In this document: one piece after another, positions 1 to 6,085 of the stretch | Position numbering within the stretch: the first letter of the stretch is position 1 | Layout of the letters: each line of letters starts with the position of its first letter | DNA from: Pseudomonadota bacterium | Lineage (GTDB): Bacteria; Pseudomonadota; Alphaproteobacteria; Acetobacterales; Acetobacteraceae | Length of the DNA: 8,013 nt | Assembly: GCA_021841985.1 (NCBI GenBank) | Contig: JAKCCP010000024.1 | Span: 1-8,013 of the forward strand | Direction of reading: 5' to 3' | Made by a program: the position numbers and the translations under genes | Notes under the pieces: generated by a model | Seen by the model: the letters and a program-made list of their open reading frames with translations, nothing else | Told to the model about the DNA's origin: nothing | Database searches by the model: none

Positions 1-6
1 CGGGGC

Positions 7-35
7 TTGACAGGGGCGCGGGCGCTGGCTTGTCT
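7..35 (+). promoter_or_regulatory. Candidate sigma-70 type promoter upstream of aspS
   Basis: A perfect consensus -35 hexamer, TTGACA, lies at 7-12 and is preceded by C, giving the CTTGAC form favoured by alphaproteobacterial housekeeping promoters. With a 17-base spacer the -10 would be TTGTCT at 30-35, a poor match. It would place transcription start about 50 bases before the aspS ATG at 91. The -35 is seen directly; the promoter role is inference, and the weak -10 keeps confidence low. Confidence 0.4.
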
Positions 36-90
36 GCCGCGCCCATCCGCCCCTTTTCGCCCCGCCCCGCCGGGGCCGAGGATCACCATC

Positions 91-1893
91 ATGCATGTCT
101 ATCGCAGCCACCATTGCGCCGAACTCGACGCCGGCAAGATCGGCGGGGTCGCCCGGCTCTCCGGCTGGGTGCATGCCAAGCGGGACCATGGCGGGCTGTT
201 GTTCATCGATCTCCGCGATCATTTCGGCCTGACGCAATGCGTCATCGCCCAGGGCAAGCCGGTTTTCGCCGAGGCCGAGCGGCTGCGGGTCGAGAGCGTC
301 ATCACCGTCACCGGCGAGGTGGTGGCGCGGGCGCCGGGTACCGTCAATCCGAAGCTCGCGACCGGCGCGATCGAGCTTCGGGTCGAGACCCTGGAGGTGC
401 AATCGGCGGCCGATGTCCTGCCGATCCAGGTCGCCGGCGAGGCGCAATTCCCCGATGACCTCCGCCTCAAATACCGTTTCCTCGATCTTCGCCGCGAGCG
501 CGTGCATCGCAATATCCTGCTCCGCAGCCAGGTCATCACCTCGATCCGCCAGCGGATGATCGCGCGCGGCTTCACCGAGTTCCAGACCCCGATCCTGACC
601 GCCTCCTCGCCCGAGGGGGCGCGCGATTTTCTGGTGCCGGCGCGGCTGCATCCGGGCAAGTTCTACGCCCTTCCGCAAGCGCCGCAGCAATTCAAGCAGC
701 TCTGCATGGTCGCCGGCTTCGATCGCTATTTTCAGATCGCACCCTGTTTCCGCGACGAAGCCTCGCGCGCCGACCGCTCGCCGGGAGAGTTCTATCAGCT
801 CGATTTCGAGATGAGCTTTGTCACCCAAGAGGATGTTTTCGCGGCCATCGAGCCGGTGATCGCCGGGGTGTTCGAGGAATTCGCCGCTGGCCGCGCGGTG
901 ACGCCGGCGCCGTTTCCGCGCATCCCCTATGACGAGGCCCTGCTCGCGTTCGGCTCCGACAAGCCCGATTTGCGCAACCCCTTGCGGATCCGCGACGTCA
1001 CGGCGCAGTTCGCCGGCTCCGGGTTCGGCCTGTTCGCCAGGATCGCCGCCCAAGGCGGCATCGTGCGCGCCATTCCGGCGCCGGGGGCGGCGGCGCGGCC
1101 GCGGTCGTTCTACGATAAATTGAATGAGTGGGCGCGGGCCGAGGGGGGTGGCGGGCTCGGCTATCTCGTGTTCGAGGCTGACGGCGCCAAGGGGCCGATC
1201 GCACGCAATCTTGAACCCGAGCGCGCCGAGGCGATCCGCGTGCTCTGTGGCGCGGGTCCGGGGGATGCGGTATTTTTCGCCGCCGGCGCGCCGGCGGAGA
1301 CGGAAAAATTCGCCGGTCTCGTCCGCGCCCGGCTCGGCGCCGAACTCGATATCTGTGAGAAAAACGCCTTCCGCTTCTGCTGGATCACCGATTTCCCGAT
1401 GTATGAGCGGAACGAGGAGAGCGGCGAGATCGATTTCAGCCACAACCCGTTCAGCATGCCGCAAGGCGGGCTCGCCGCGCTGGAGAGCCAGGATCCGCTG
1501 ACCATCAAGGCCTATCAATACGATATCGTCTGCAATGGGATCGAATTGTCGTCCGGCGCGATCCGCAACCATCGCGCCGATATCATGCTCAAGGCCTTCG
1601 CCATCGCGGGCTACGGCGCGGATGTGGTGGAGGCGCGGTTCGGCGGCATGCTCAACGCCTTCCGCTATGGCGCGCCGCCGCATGGGGGGGCCGCGCCGGG
1701 GATCGACCGCATCGTGATGCTGCTCGCCGACGAGCCCAATATCCGCGAGGTGATCCTGTTTCCGCTCAACCAGCAGGGCGAGGATCTGATGATGGGGGCG
1801 CCGGCCGAGGTGGCGCCGGCGCGGCTCCGCGAATTGTCGCTCCGGCTCGATCTGGCGCCGCAAAAAAATGCCCCTCCCAAAGCTGCCCCCTGA
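91..1893 (+). CDS. aspS: Aspartyl-tRNA synthetase, non-discriminating type (AspRS / Asp-tRNA(Asp/Asn) ligase)
   Basis: A cytoplasmic class IIb synthetase of 600 residues, the usual bacterial AspRS length. It charges tRNA-Asp with aspartate. The N-terminal OB-fold anticodon domain (about 1-110) leads into the catalytic core. Motif 1 is around 152-172. Motif 2 centres on FRDE (220-223), with catalytic Arg221 followed by [15 protein letters not shown]. Motif 3 is GAAPGIDR (533-540), ending in Arg540. The bacterial GAD insertion domain lies at about 290-420. His33 (KRDHGG) and Gly83 (APGTVNP) occupy the positions that mark non-discriminating enzymes such as the Pseudomonas one, which also charge tRNA-Asn for amidation by GatCAB. 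The ATG at 91 is chosen because GAGGA (78-82) sits 8 bases upstream and the protein then begins at the family start; upstream in-frame codons give a Pro/Ala-rich stretch unlike any AspRS. The identification is essentially certain; the dual specificity is inferred. Confidence 0.98.
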   Translation: MHVYRSHHCAELDAGKIGGVARLSGWVHAKRDHGGLLFIDLRDHFGLTQCVIAQGKPVFAEAERLRVESVITVTGEVVARAPGTVNPKLATGAIELRVETLEVQSAADVLPIQVAGEAQFPDDLRLKYRFLDLRRERVHRNILLRSQVITSIRQRMIARGFTEFQTPILTASSPEGARDFLVPARLHPGKFYALPQAPQQFKQLCMVAGFDRYFQIAPCFRDEASRADRSPGEFYQLDFEMSFVTQEDVFAAIEPVIAGVFEEFAAGRAVTPAPFPRIPYDEALLAFGSDKPDLRNPLRIRDVTAQFAGSGFGLFARIAAQGGIVRAIPAPGAAARPRSFYDKLNEWARAEGGGGLGYLVFEADGAKGPIARNLEPERAEAIRVLCGAGPGDAVFFAAGAPAETEKFAGLVRARLGAELDICEKNAFRFCWITDFPMYERNEESGEIDFSHNPFSMPQGGLAALESQDPLTIKAYQYDIVCNGIELSSGAIRNHRADIMLKAFAIAGYGADVVEARFGGMLNAFRYGAPPHGGAAPGIDRIVMLLADEPNIREVILFPLNQQGEDLMMGAPAEVAPARLRELSLRLDLAPQKNAPPKAAP

Positions 1894-1940
1894 GCAATGA
1901 TAGCAACTCCGTGGCTAGCGAAGGCGCCAAGGCGCACCTA

Positions 1941-2840
1941 ATGTCATCCGACCGTATGCGGAGTGCGACGCGCATGAACCCTTGGCTTCTGGCCGGCTTG
2001 GCCGTTTTTTGTCTGACCGCCCCGCTCCAGGCCGGCGCCGAGCCGCCGGGGCCGCTTACGCGGGCCGCGGATAATCCGGCGGCCCATCTCGGCGAACCCT
2101 CGGCGGCGAAAATCGCCGCCGGTCTCGCGGCGCACCGGGCCTTCTACAAGCTCGCTCTCGATACCACCCATGGCGGCGATGTCATCGCGGCGACGGGCAC
2201 GATGAGCTATGAGGTCATGGATGCCTGCGATGGCTGGGCGGTGCAGCAGCGCTTGGAAATGACCATCACCAATCGTGACGGCCAGGATGTGCGCATGGTG
2301 TCCGATTACGCCACCTGGGAATCGAAGGACGGTCTCAGGATGCGTTTCCGCATGCGCCAGACCACCGATGCCGCGACCACCGAGGTGACCTCCGGCGAGG
2401 CCTCGGTCGATCATCCCGGCGGCGCCGGCGAGGTGCGCTACACGATGCCCAAGGTGGACGTGCAAAAACTGCCCACCGGCACGCTGTTTCCGATGTGGCA
2501 CACCGCGACCATCATCGCCGCCGCCGAGCAGGGCAAGAAAATCCTCGCCCTGCCGCTGTTCGACGGCACCGGCGATACCGGCGCGCAGGATACCTCGGTG
2601 GTGATCACGTCATGGCACAAGCCCGCGCCGTTCCGTTTCGCCCCGCTTGCGGCGCTGCCGAGCGGGGAGGTGCATGTGGCGTTTTTCGATCGCACCCCGG
2701 ATGCGTCCGAGCCGGATTACGAGGTCGGCATGCATTATTGGGAAAACGGCGTCGCCGATCAGTTGAACATGGATTTCGGCGATTTCGTGATGCAGGGCAA
2801 ACTCGACCAATTCAAGCTCGCCTCCCCCCATCATTGCTGA
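1941..2840 (+). CDS. eipB: EipB-family (DUF1849) periplasmic cell-envelope integrity protein
   Basis: A secreted protein of 299 residues. Residues 1-33 form a Sec signal peptide: an Arg-containing n-region, the hydrophobic core NPWLLAGLAVFCLTAP and an AGA/EPP cleavage site. Cys24 lies inside the hydrophobic core after Phe and is not a lipobox. The mature part has DUF1849 hallmarks: HRAFYKLAL (65-73), the GTMSYEVMDACDGW segment (86-99) and a beta-rich remainder. In Brucella, EipB is a periplasmic beta-spiral protein needed for envelope integrity, with a disulfide joining an early and a C-terminal cysteine. Cys96 and the final residue Cys299 are placed to form the same bond. The start at ATG 1941 is supported by AAGG at 1929-1932. 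ATG 1956, ATG 1974 and GTG 1911 are alternatives; 1956 would also leave a workable signal peptide. It lies 47 bases after aspS and may be read with it. The gene name is by family similarity only. Confidence 0.88.
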   Translation: MSSDRMRSATRMNPWLLAGLAVFCLTAPLQAGAEPPGPLTRAADNPAAHLGEPSAAKIAAGLAAHRAFYKLALDTTHGGDVIAATGTMSYEVMDACDGWAVQQRLEMTITNRDGQDVRMVSDYATWESKDGLRMRFRMRQTTDAATTEVTSGEASVDHPGGAGEVRYTMPKVDVQKLPTGTLFPMWHTATIIAAAEQGKKILALPLFDGTGDTGAQDTSVVITSWHKPAPFRFAPLAALPSGEVHVAFFDRTPDASEPDYEVGMHYWENGVADQLNMDFGDFVMQGKLDQFKLASPHHC

Positions 2841-2901
2841 GCCCCTGACTTGCCGTGTTTCGGTGGGCGTGGTTACCTCGGCGCGGCGACAAGCAAAACC
2901 A

Positions 2902-2908
2902 GGGAGGT
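2902..2908 (+). promoter_or_regulatory. Strong ribosome binding site deciding the EthD gene start
   Basis: GGGAGGT lies 5 bases before the ATG at 2914 and is the strongest Shine-Dalgarno match in the window. It fixes the start at 2914 and excludes the longer in-frame reading from 2863, whose extra 17 residues have no family counterpart. Confidence 0.8.
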
Positions 2909-2913
2909 CCAGG

Positions 2914-3225
2914 ATGATCAAGGTCAGCGTTCTCTACCCGCATGGCGAAAACAAGCGCTTCGACATGGCCTATTACTGCGCGACGCATATTCCGATGGTG
3001 CAGGGGAAACTCGGCGCCGCGCTCAAGAAAACCGAAATCGATGAGGGGCTGGCCGGCGGCACGCCGGGCGCGCCGGCACCGTTCGTGGGGGCGGCGCATC
3101 TCTATTTCGACAGCGTGGACGCTTTCCAGGCGGCGTTTCATCCCCACGCCAAGGAGATCATGGCCGATGTCCCGAACTACACCGACATCGCGCCTGTGCT
3201 GCAGATCAGCGCCATCCGCGCCTGA
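2914..3225 (+). CDS. EthD family protein (small ferredoxin-like fold)
   Basis: A cytoplasmic protein of 103 residues, the usual size for stand-alone EthD-family (dimeric alpha/beta barrel) proteins. It opens with a beta strand, IKVSVLYPH, followed by the family signature FDMAYYCATHIPMVQ (16-30), a Tyr-Tyr...His-x-Pro segment, and ends with HAKEIMADVPNYTDIAPVLQIS (78-99), typical of the family's second half. No signal peptide or membrane segment is present. EthD is named for a protein required for ethyl tert-butyl ether degradation in Rhodococcus, but most relatives have no proven activity, so no reaction is assigned. It follows eipB after 73 bases and ends at a terminator-like hairpin, so it may be the last gene of the plus-strand block or have its own weak promoter in that gap. 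Family assignment is confident; function is unknown. Confidence 0.9.
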   Translation: MIKVSVLYPHGENKRFDMAYYCATHIPMVQGKLGAALKKTEIDEGLAGGTPGAPAPFVGAAHLYFDSVDAFQAAFHPHAKEIMADVPNYTDIAPVLQISAIRA

Positions 3226-3250
3226 AAATCTTGGCGCTCCGAATCAACGG

Positions 3251-3297
3251 ATAAAAGTTTTTTGGTTCTTTTTTTCAAAAAAGAACCTTTCTTCCTT
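3251..3297. terminator. A/T-rich hairpin, probable rho-independent terminator between convergent genes
   Basis: An 11-base stem, GGTTCTTTTTT at 3264-3274 and AAAAAAGAACC at 3277-3287, is perfectly complementary, with a two-base formal loop (four if the last pair opens). On the plus strand it is followed by the pyrimidine run TTTCTTCCTT, so it can end transcription of the EthD gene at 3225. On the minus strand the bases after the stem are A-rich, so it is a weaker terminator for the hydrolase gene ending at 3304. AAAAGTTTTTT at 3253-3263 extends the A/T-rich block. The composition contrasts sharply with the GC-rich surroundings. Similar sequences recur between genes in Acetobacteraceae as far as I remember; I cannot test that here. 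Confidence 0.75.
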
Positions 3298-3303
3298 GCC
3301 TTT

Positions 3304-4545
3304 CTACGGCGCGGATTTCGCCCAGGCCCGCATCAGCGTGTTTGACGGCAATGACGGGTCGAGGAGTTTCCGCGCCGTCTCGGCGCCGGCGACGACCGGC
3401 GTCTTCGCGGGATCGAGCAGCCCGATCTGCACCAGGACCGAGGCCTGATCCCAGTAGATATGCTCGTTATAGAGCTTATCCCCGCGGAAATTGACGATCG
3501 CGATCAGCGGCACCTCGACATATTTCCCGGTCGGCGCGATGCCGGGCAGCATCCAGTCGATCTCGCGGTCATGGGTGAAGCAGAACAGCATCTCATCGAC
3601 CACGCGATCGACGCCGACGGTGCGCGAGATCGGCACCAGCCTGGTATCGGCGGGATTGCTGAAAATGAAATGGTTTTTGTAGAAGCGATGCAGATCGCGA
3701 TGGCCATAGCCGCCGGTCATGGTCGGGATATGGTTGACATAGGGCTCGGCGACCATGGTCGCCATCGTCGCCTCGACGTCGCGGGTCGCGAATTCGTATT
3801 CACAATGCTTGTCCCAGAGCGCCGAGAGATCATAGCGCGGCCCCATCACGCGGCGCAGAAGCGCGAGCGTCCGGGTATGCGCCATCAGGGCGGAGGGTTT
3901 GTGGAAATGATCCCCCGGACGATTGAAGGCATGATCGGCGTCGGGGTAGAGGAAAATCTCGACCTCCGGCCGGGCGGCGAAATGGGCGCGGATCGCCGCG
4001 ATCACCTCGGGTGGGGTGAAACGGTCGTGGCCGGCGAAATGGAGCCCCATCGGGCAGGTGATGTTCGCTGATTCGGCCAGCGATTTTTCGATCCCGACGC
4101 CGTAATAGCTGACCGCGGCATCGACGCCCGAGGCCGAAGCGGCGAGATAGGCGAGCTTGCCGCCGAGGCAGAACCCGAGCGCCGCGACCCGCGCCCGCCC
4201 GCCCTCGCCGCGTGCCTCGGGGAGCGTGCGGGCGAGGCGGACGGTCGCGGTGATGTCGGCGACCGCCCGCGCGATATCGAATTTTTCATAATAGGCGAAA
4301 GCCTGGGCGCGCCCGGCCTCGTCATAATCAAGCTCGATGCCGGGGGCGAACTGGTGGAACAGATCGGGCGCCAGAACCACATAGCCTTCCTCGGCGTAGA
4401 AATCCGCGACCTCGCGGATATGCCTATTTACGCCAAAAATCTCCTGCAGCAGCACGATCACCGGCCCGGATCCGGCGCGCGGCAAGGCGCGATAGGCGCG
4501 GAAATGCGCGCCATCGCCGCCGGTCACGTCAATGTAATCGCTCAT
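3304..4545 (-). CDS. Dienelactone hydrolase fused to a C-terminal SnoaL/NTF2-like domain
   Basis: A cytoplasmic protein of 413 residues with no signal peptide. Residues 1 to about 235 form a dienelactone hydrolase alpha/beta-hydrolase fold. The nucleophile is Cys126 in GFCLGG, with Asp174 in AGHDRFTPP, His205 in DADHAFNRP and Glu35 in LLQEIFG. This matches the Glu36-Cys123-Asp171-His202 layout of the Pseudomonas enzyme, which opens dienelactone to maleylacetate in chloroaromatic breakdown. The remainder, about 240-385, resembles a SnoaL/NTF2-like alpha+beta barrel (HRFYKNHFIFSNP, REIDWMLPG, KYVEVPLIAIVNF, NEHIYWDQASVL). Classical hydrolases stop near 235 residues, so this is a two-domain form; the true substrate is unknown. 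ATG 4545 is chosen because GGGGGGAAG lies just upstream and residue 1 then matches the family start; ATG 4602 would add 19 unlike residues. It lies 82 bases downstream of the DUF1634 gene on the same strand. Confidence 0.92.
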   Translation of the reverse strand: MSDYIDVTGGDGAHFRAYRALPRAGSGPVIVLLQEIFGVNRHIREVADFYAEEGYVVLAPDLFHQFAPGIELDYDEAGRAQAFAYYEKFDIARAVADITATVRLARTLPEARGEGGRARVAALGFCLGGKLAYLAASASGVDAAVSYYGVGIEKSLAESANITCPMGLHFAGHDRFTPPEVIAAIRAHFAARPEVEIFLYPDADHAFNRPGDHFHKPSALMAHTRTLALLRRVMGPRYDLSALWDKHCEYEFATRDVEATMATMVAEPYVNHIPTMTGGYGHRDLHRFYKNHFIFSNPADTRLVPISRTVGVDRVVDEMLFCFTHDREIDWMLPGIAPTGKYVEVPLIAIVNFRGDKLYNEHIYWDQASVLVQIGLLDPAKTPVVAGAETARKLLDPSLPSNTLMRAWAKSAP

Positions 4546-4627
4546 CCGCTTCCCCCCGAAATGCTTCGCCGCGCAGTTTGCCACAGAGCGCGAGGGGCGC
4601 AAAGCGAGCCCCCACCATATCCTGGCG

Positions 4628-4960
4628 CTATCCCGGCAAGCCGCCCAGGCGCAGGCCGAGGGCGGCGCCGAGGCCGATGATCGCGAGCACCAGGGCGGCG
4701 ATGGCGCCGAAGCGGTAATCGCCCTCGCCGACGAACACCAGCAGCATCAGCAAGACGCGCAGCACCGGCAACAGGAGAAAAATCACGATGCCGGCGGTGA
4801 CCAATGCGACCCCCGCCGCCCCGGCCCCGCCGATCAGCTTCAGGCCGATTCCGAGGAGGATGATCGCGGTCGCAAGCCAGGTGCCGAGTGTCAGCATCCG
4901 CGCCAGCAGAGGCTCAAGACGGGGATGGCGGCCGGACTTGCCGACAGACCGACCACTCAT
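4628..4960 (-). CDS. DUF1634 family membrane protein, partner of the TauE/SafE exporter
   Basis: A membrane protein of 110 residues. A basic, soluble N-terminus (1-21) precedes three predicted membrane helices: about 23-43 (LTLGTWLATAIILLGIG), 48-77 (VALVTAGIVIFLLLPVLRVL) and 84-104 (FGAIAALVLAIIGLGAA). The LLPVLRVLLMLLVFVGEGDYRF segment (63-84) carries the DUF1634 signature of a conserved P-x-x-R-V followed by an acidic/aromatic turn. The ATG at 4960 overlaps the tauE TGA in an ATGA junction, and AGGGGG at 4969-4974 lies 8 bases before it, so start and translational coupling are well supported. DUF1634 genes often sit next to tauE/safE genes, which suggests an accessory membrane subunit, but no biochemical role is established. 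A longer in-frame reading up to 5416 is antisense/out-of-frame readthrough over tauE and is not used. Confidence 0.9.
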   Translation of the reverse strand: MSGRSVGKSGRHPRLEPLLARMLTLGTWLATAIILLGIGLKLIGGAGAAGVALVTAGIVIFLLLPVLRVLLMLLVFVGEGDYRFGAIAALVLAIIGLGAALGLRLGGLPG

Positions 4961-5820
4961 GCCGCGTGCCCCCTGAGATCGATCCCGAAGGCCGAAAGCA
5001 GCATTTGCGCCGCCAGGACGAGCAGCACCGCGACGAAAAGAAGCCGCAGCCTGTCGCCCGGGACCGCGATCAGGAAACGCGCGCCGAGCAACGCGCCGAT
5101 GACCGAGCCGACCGCGACCGGCCCGGCGATCGCGGGGTCGATATCGCCGCGCGCGAAATAGGCAACGCCGCTCGCCGCCGCGGTGACACCGATCATGAAA
5201 TTGGAGGTCGCCGAGGACACCTTGATCGGGAGACGCAAGGCGGTATCCATCGCCGGGATTTTGAGAACGCCGCTGCCGATCCCGAGCAGCGCCGAAACCA
5301 GCCCGGCGCCGAACATGAGCGCGAGCGCCAGCGGCACGCGCCCGACGCGATAGGCGATCTCGCGCCCGCCCGCCTGATCGGGATAGCTTGCGTGGAGGTC
5401 GAGGCGCGAGGCCCAATCCCGCCCGTCGGAAATGATCTCGGCCGCTTCCGGCTCGCGGCGTCTCGCCATCATCTGTCGCGCCGAGAGCAGCAGAATGGCC
5501 GCGAACAGAAAAAACAGCGCCGAGACCGGAAACACGCCGATCAGCAAAACGCCGGCCAGCGCGCCGGCGGTGGTCGCCGTCTCCAAAACGATCGCGACGC
5601 GCAGATTGGTGAGGCCGACCCGGAGAAACGTCGCGGCGCCGCCGGTGGAACAGGCGATCACCGAGACGATGCTGGCGGCGATGGCGGTATGGATGCCGAT
5701 GCCCGCGAACACGGTGAGGAGGGGCACGATGAAGATGCCGCTCGCCATGCCGAGGGCCCCGCCGAGCGCGCTGGCGCCGGCGGCGAGGAGAAACAGCGAC
5801 GCGGCAAATTCAAGCGTCAC
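4957..5820 (-). CDS. TauE/SafE family anion (sulfite/organosulfonate) exporter
   Basis: An inner-membrane protein of 287 residues made of two similar halves of about four helices each, joined by a hydrophilic cytoplasmic-type linker (about 118-158, rich in Arg, Glu and Asp). Each half carries the family Gly-rich helix-Pro motif: GMASGIFIVP (24-33) in the first, GIGSGVLKIP (180-189) in the second. The first departs from the common GIGGG form. Other family features are SSATSNFMIG (202-211) and a final helical pair to about 277. Relatives export sulfite, sulfoacetate or other small anions; substrate cannot be read from sequence. The start is GTG at 5820: an in-frame TGA at 5868-5866 leaves no other upstream start, and the next methionine would destroy the first helix. 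There is no clear Shine-Dalgarno site; an 18-codon ORF overlaps this GTG. The stop overlaps the DUF1634 start. Confidence 0.93.
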   Translation of the reverse strand: MTLEFAASLFLLAAGASALGGALGMASGIFIVPLLTVFAGIGIHTAIAASIVSVIACSTGGAATFLRVGLTNLRVAIVLETATTAGALAGVLLIGVFPVSALFFLFAAILLLSARQMMARRREPEAAEIISDGRDWASRLDLHASYPDQAGGREIAYRVGRVPLALALMFGAGLVSALLGIGSGVLKIPAMDTALRLPIKVSSATSNFMIGVTAAASGVAYFARGDIDPAIAGPVAVGSVIGALLGARFLIAVPGDRLRLLFVAVLLVLAAQMLLSAFGIDLRGHAA

Positions 5821-5873
5821 GCCGACGGCGCCGCGCTCTGGCCGGCCGCTGTCTCGCCTTCGCCGTCACCCAT
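5817..5873 (-). CDS. Possible 18-codon leader ORF translationally coupled to tauE
   Basis: An ATG at 5873 opens a reading frame of 18 residues, MGDGEGETAAGQSAAPSA, whose TGA (5819-5817) overlaps the tauE GTG start in a GTGA junction. tauE has no visible Shine-Dalgarno sequence, so reinitiation after such a leader would explain how it is translated. Against this, the leader also has no good ribosome binding site (upstream is GAATTCATTGCAACCA) and its composition is what chance gives in GC-rich DNA. No function is proposed for the peptide. Confidence 0.25.
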   Translation of the reverse strand: MGDGEGETAAGQSAAPSA

Positions 5874-5962
5874 TGGTTGCAATGAATTCACCATCTTAGT
5901 CTGCCACTTTAATCCGCGATTTTCAATCTGAAATGCCCGGACGATCAGGTGAAGGGGGCTTC

Positions 5963-5992
5963 GATGAACCAGGGACTCGTCCCGGGTTGATC
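5963..5992. repeat. 30-bp imperfect palindrome in the divergent tauE / Na-Pi transporter region
   Basis: The arms are GATGAACC-a-GGGAC and GTCCC-g-GGTTGATC around a TC centre. Twelve of fourteen positions pair (mismatches 5966/5989 and 5971/5984). It lies 90 bases from the leader-ORF ATG at 5873 and 90 bases from the transporter start at 6083, in a 209-base region between divergent genes. It has no T-run on either side, so it does not look like a terminator. A dimeric regulator operator is the simplest reading; a transposon-end remnant or chance is possible. The symmetry is seen directly; the role is inference. Confidence 0.5.
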
Positions 5993-6069
5993 CCCACTTA
6001 GAGAGCGTCCACCGTTTTTGGGCTGGTTTAGTCCGCGCCCCATGACTACATCCTGATGCCGCCGTAAGC

Positions 6070-6085
6070 GAGAGGGATCCGGTTG
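6070..6085 (+). promoter_or_regulatory. Ribosome binding site supporting a TTG start for the Na/Pi transporter
   Basis: GAGAGGGA at 6070-6077, with AGAGGG (6071-6076) 6 bases before the TTG at 6083. An in-frame TAA at 6065-6067 excludes any start further upstream, so TTG 6083 is the earliest possible start. It yields a complete first membrane helix. Confidence 0.7.

Noticed and set aside
7..90. N-terminal extension of aspS from a TTG at 7
   Set aside because: The extra 28 residues are Pro/Ala/Arg-rich and unlike any AspRS, while ATG 91 has a well-placed GAGGA and gives the family N-terminus. The same TTG is the -35 hexamer of the candidate promoter.
1911..1940. GTG start at 1911 for the EipB gene
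   Set aside because: It would put ten extra hydrophilic residues before the signal peptide; ATG 1941 has AAGG eight bases upstream and a more normal n-region.
3460..4071. Plus-strand open frame of 203 codons opposite the dienelactone hydrolase
   Set aside because: It lies wholly antisense to a gene with an intact catalytic set and has no recognisable fold.
4594..4612. GGGGCGC/GCGAGCCCC hairpin between the DUF1634 and hydrolase genes
   Set aside because: Only five outer pairs form before a mismatch and no T-run follows on the minus strand, so a terminator splitting the operon cannot be supported.
5880..5930. Minus-strand TTGAAA ... TAAGAT as a tauE promoter
   Set aside because: The spacing between the two hexamers is 22 bases, too long for a sigma-70 promoter, and no better -10 fits the same -35.
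4888..5931. Long plus-strand open frame of 347 codons opposite tauE
   Set aside because: It is an Arg/Asp/Glu/Gly/His-rich low-complexity translation typical of the antisense of a GC-rich membrane-protein gene; the minus strand encodes a clear TauE.
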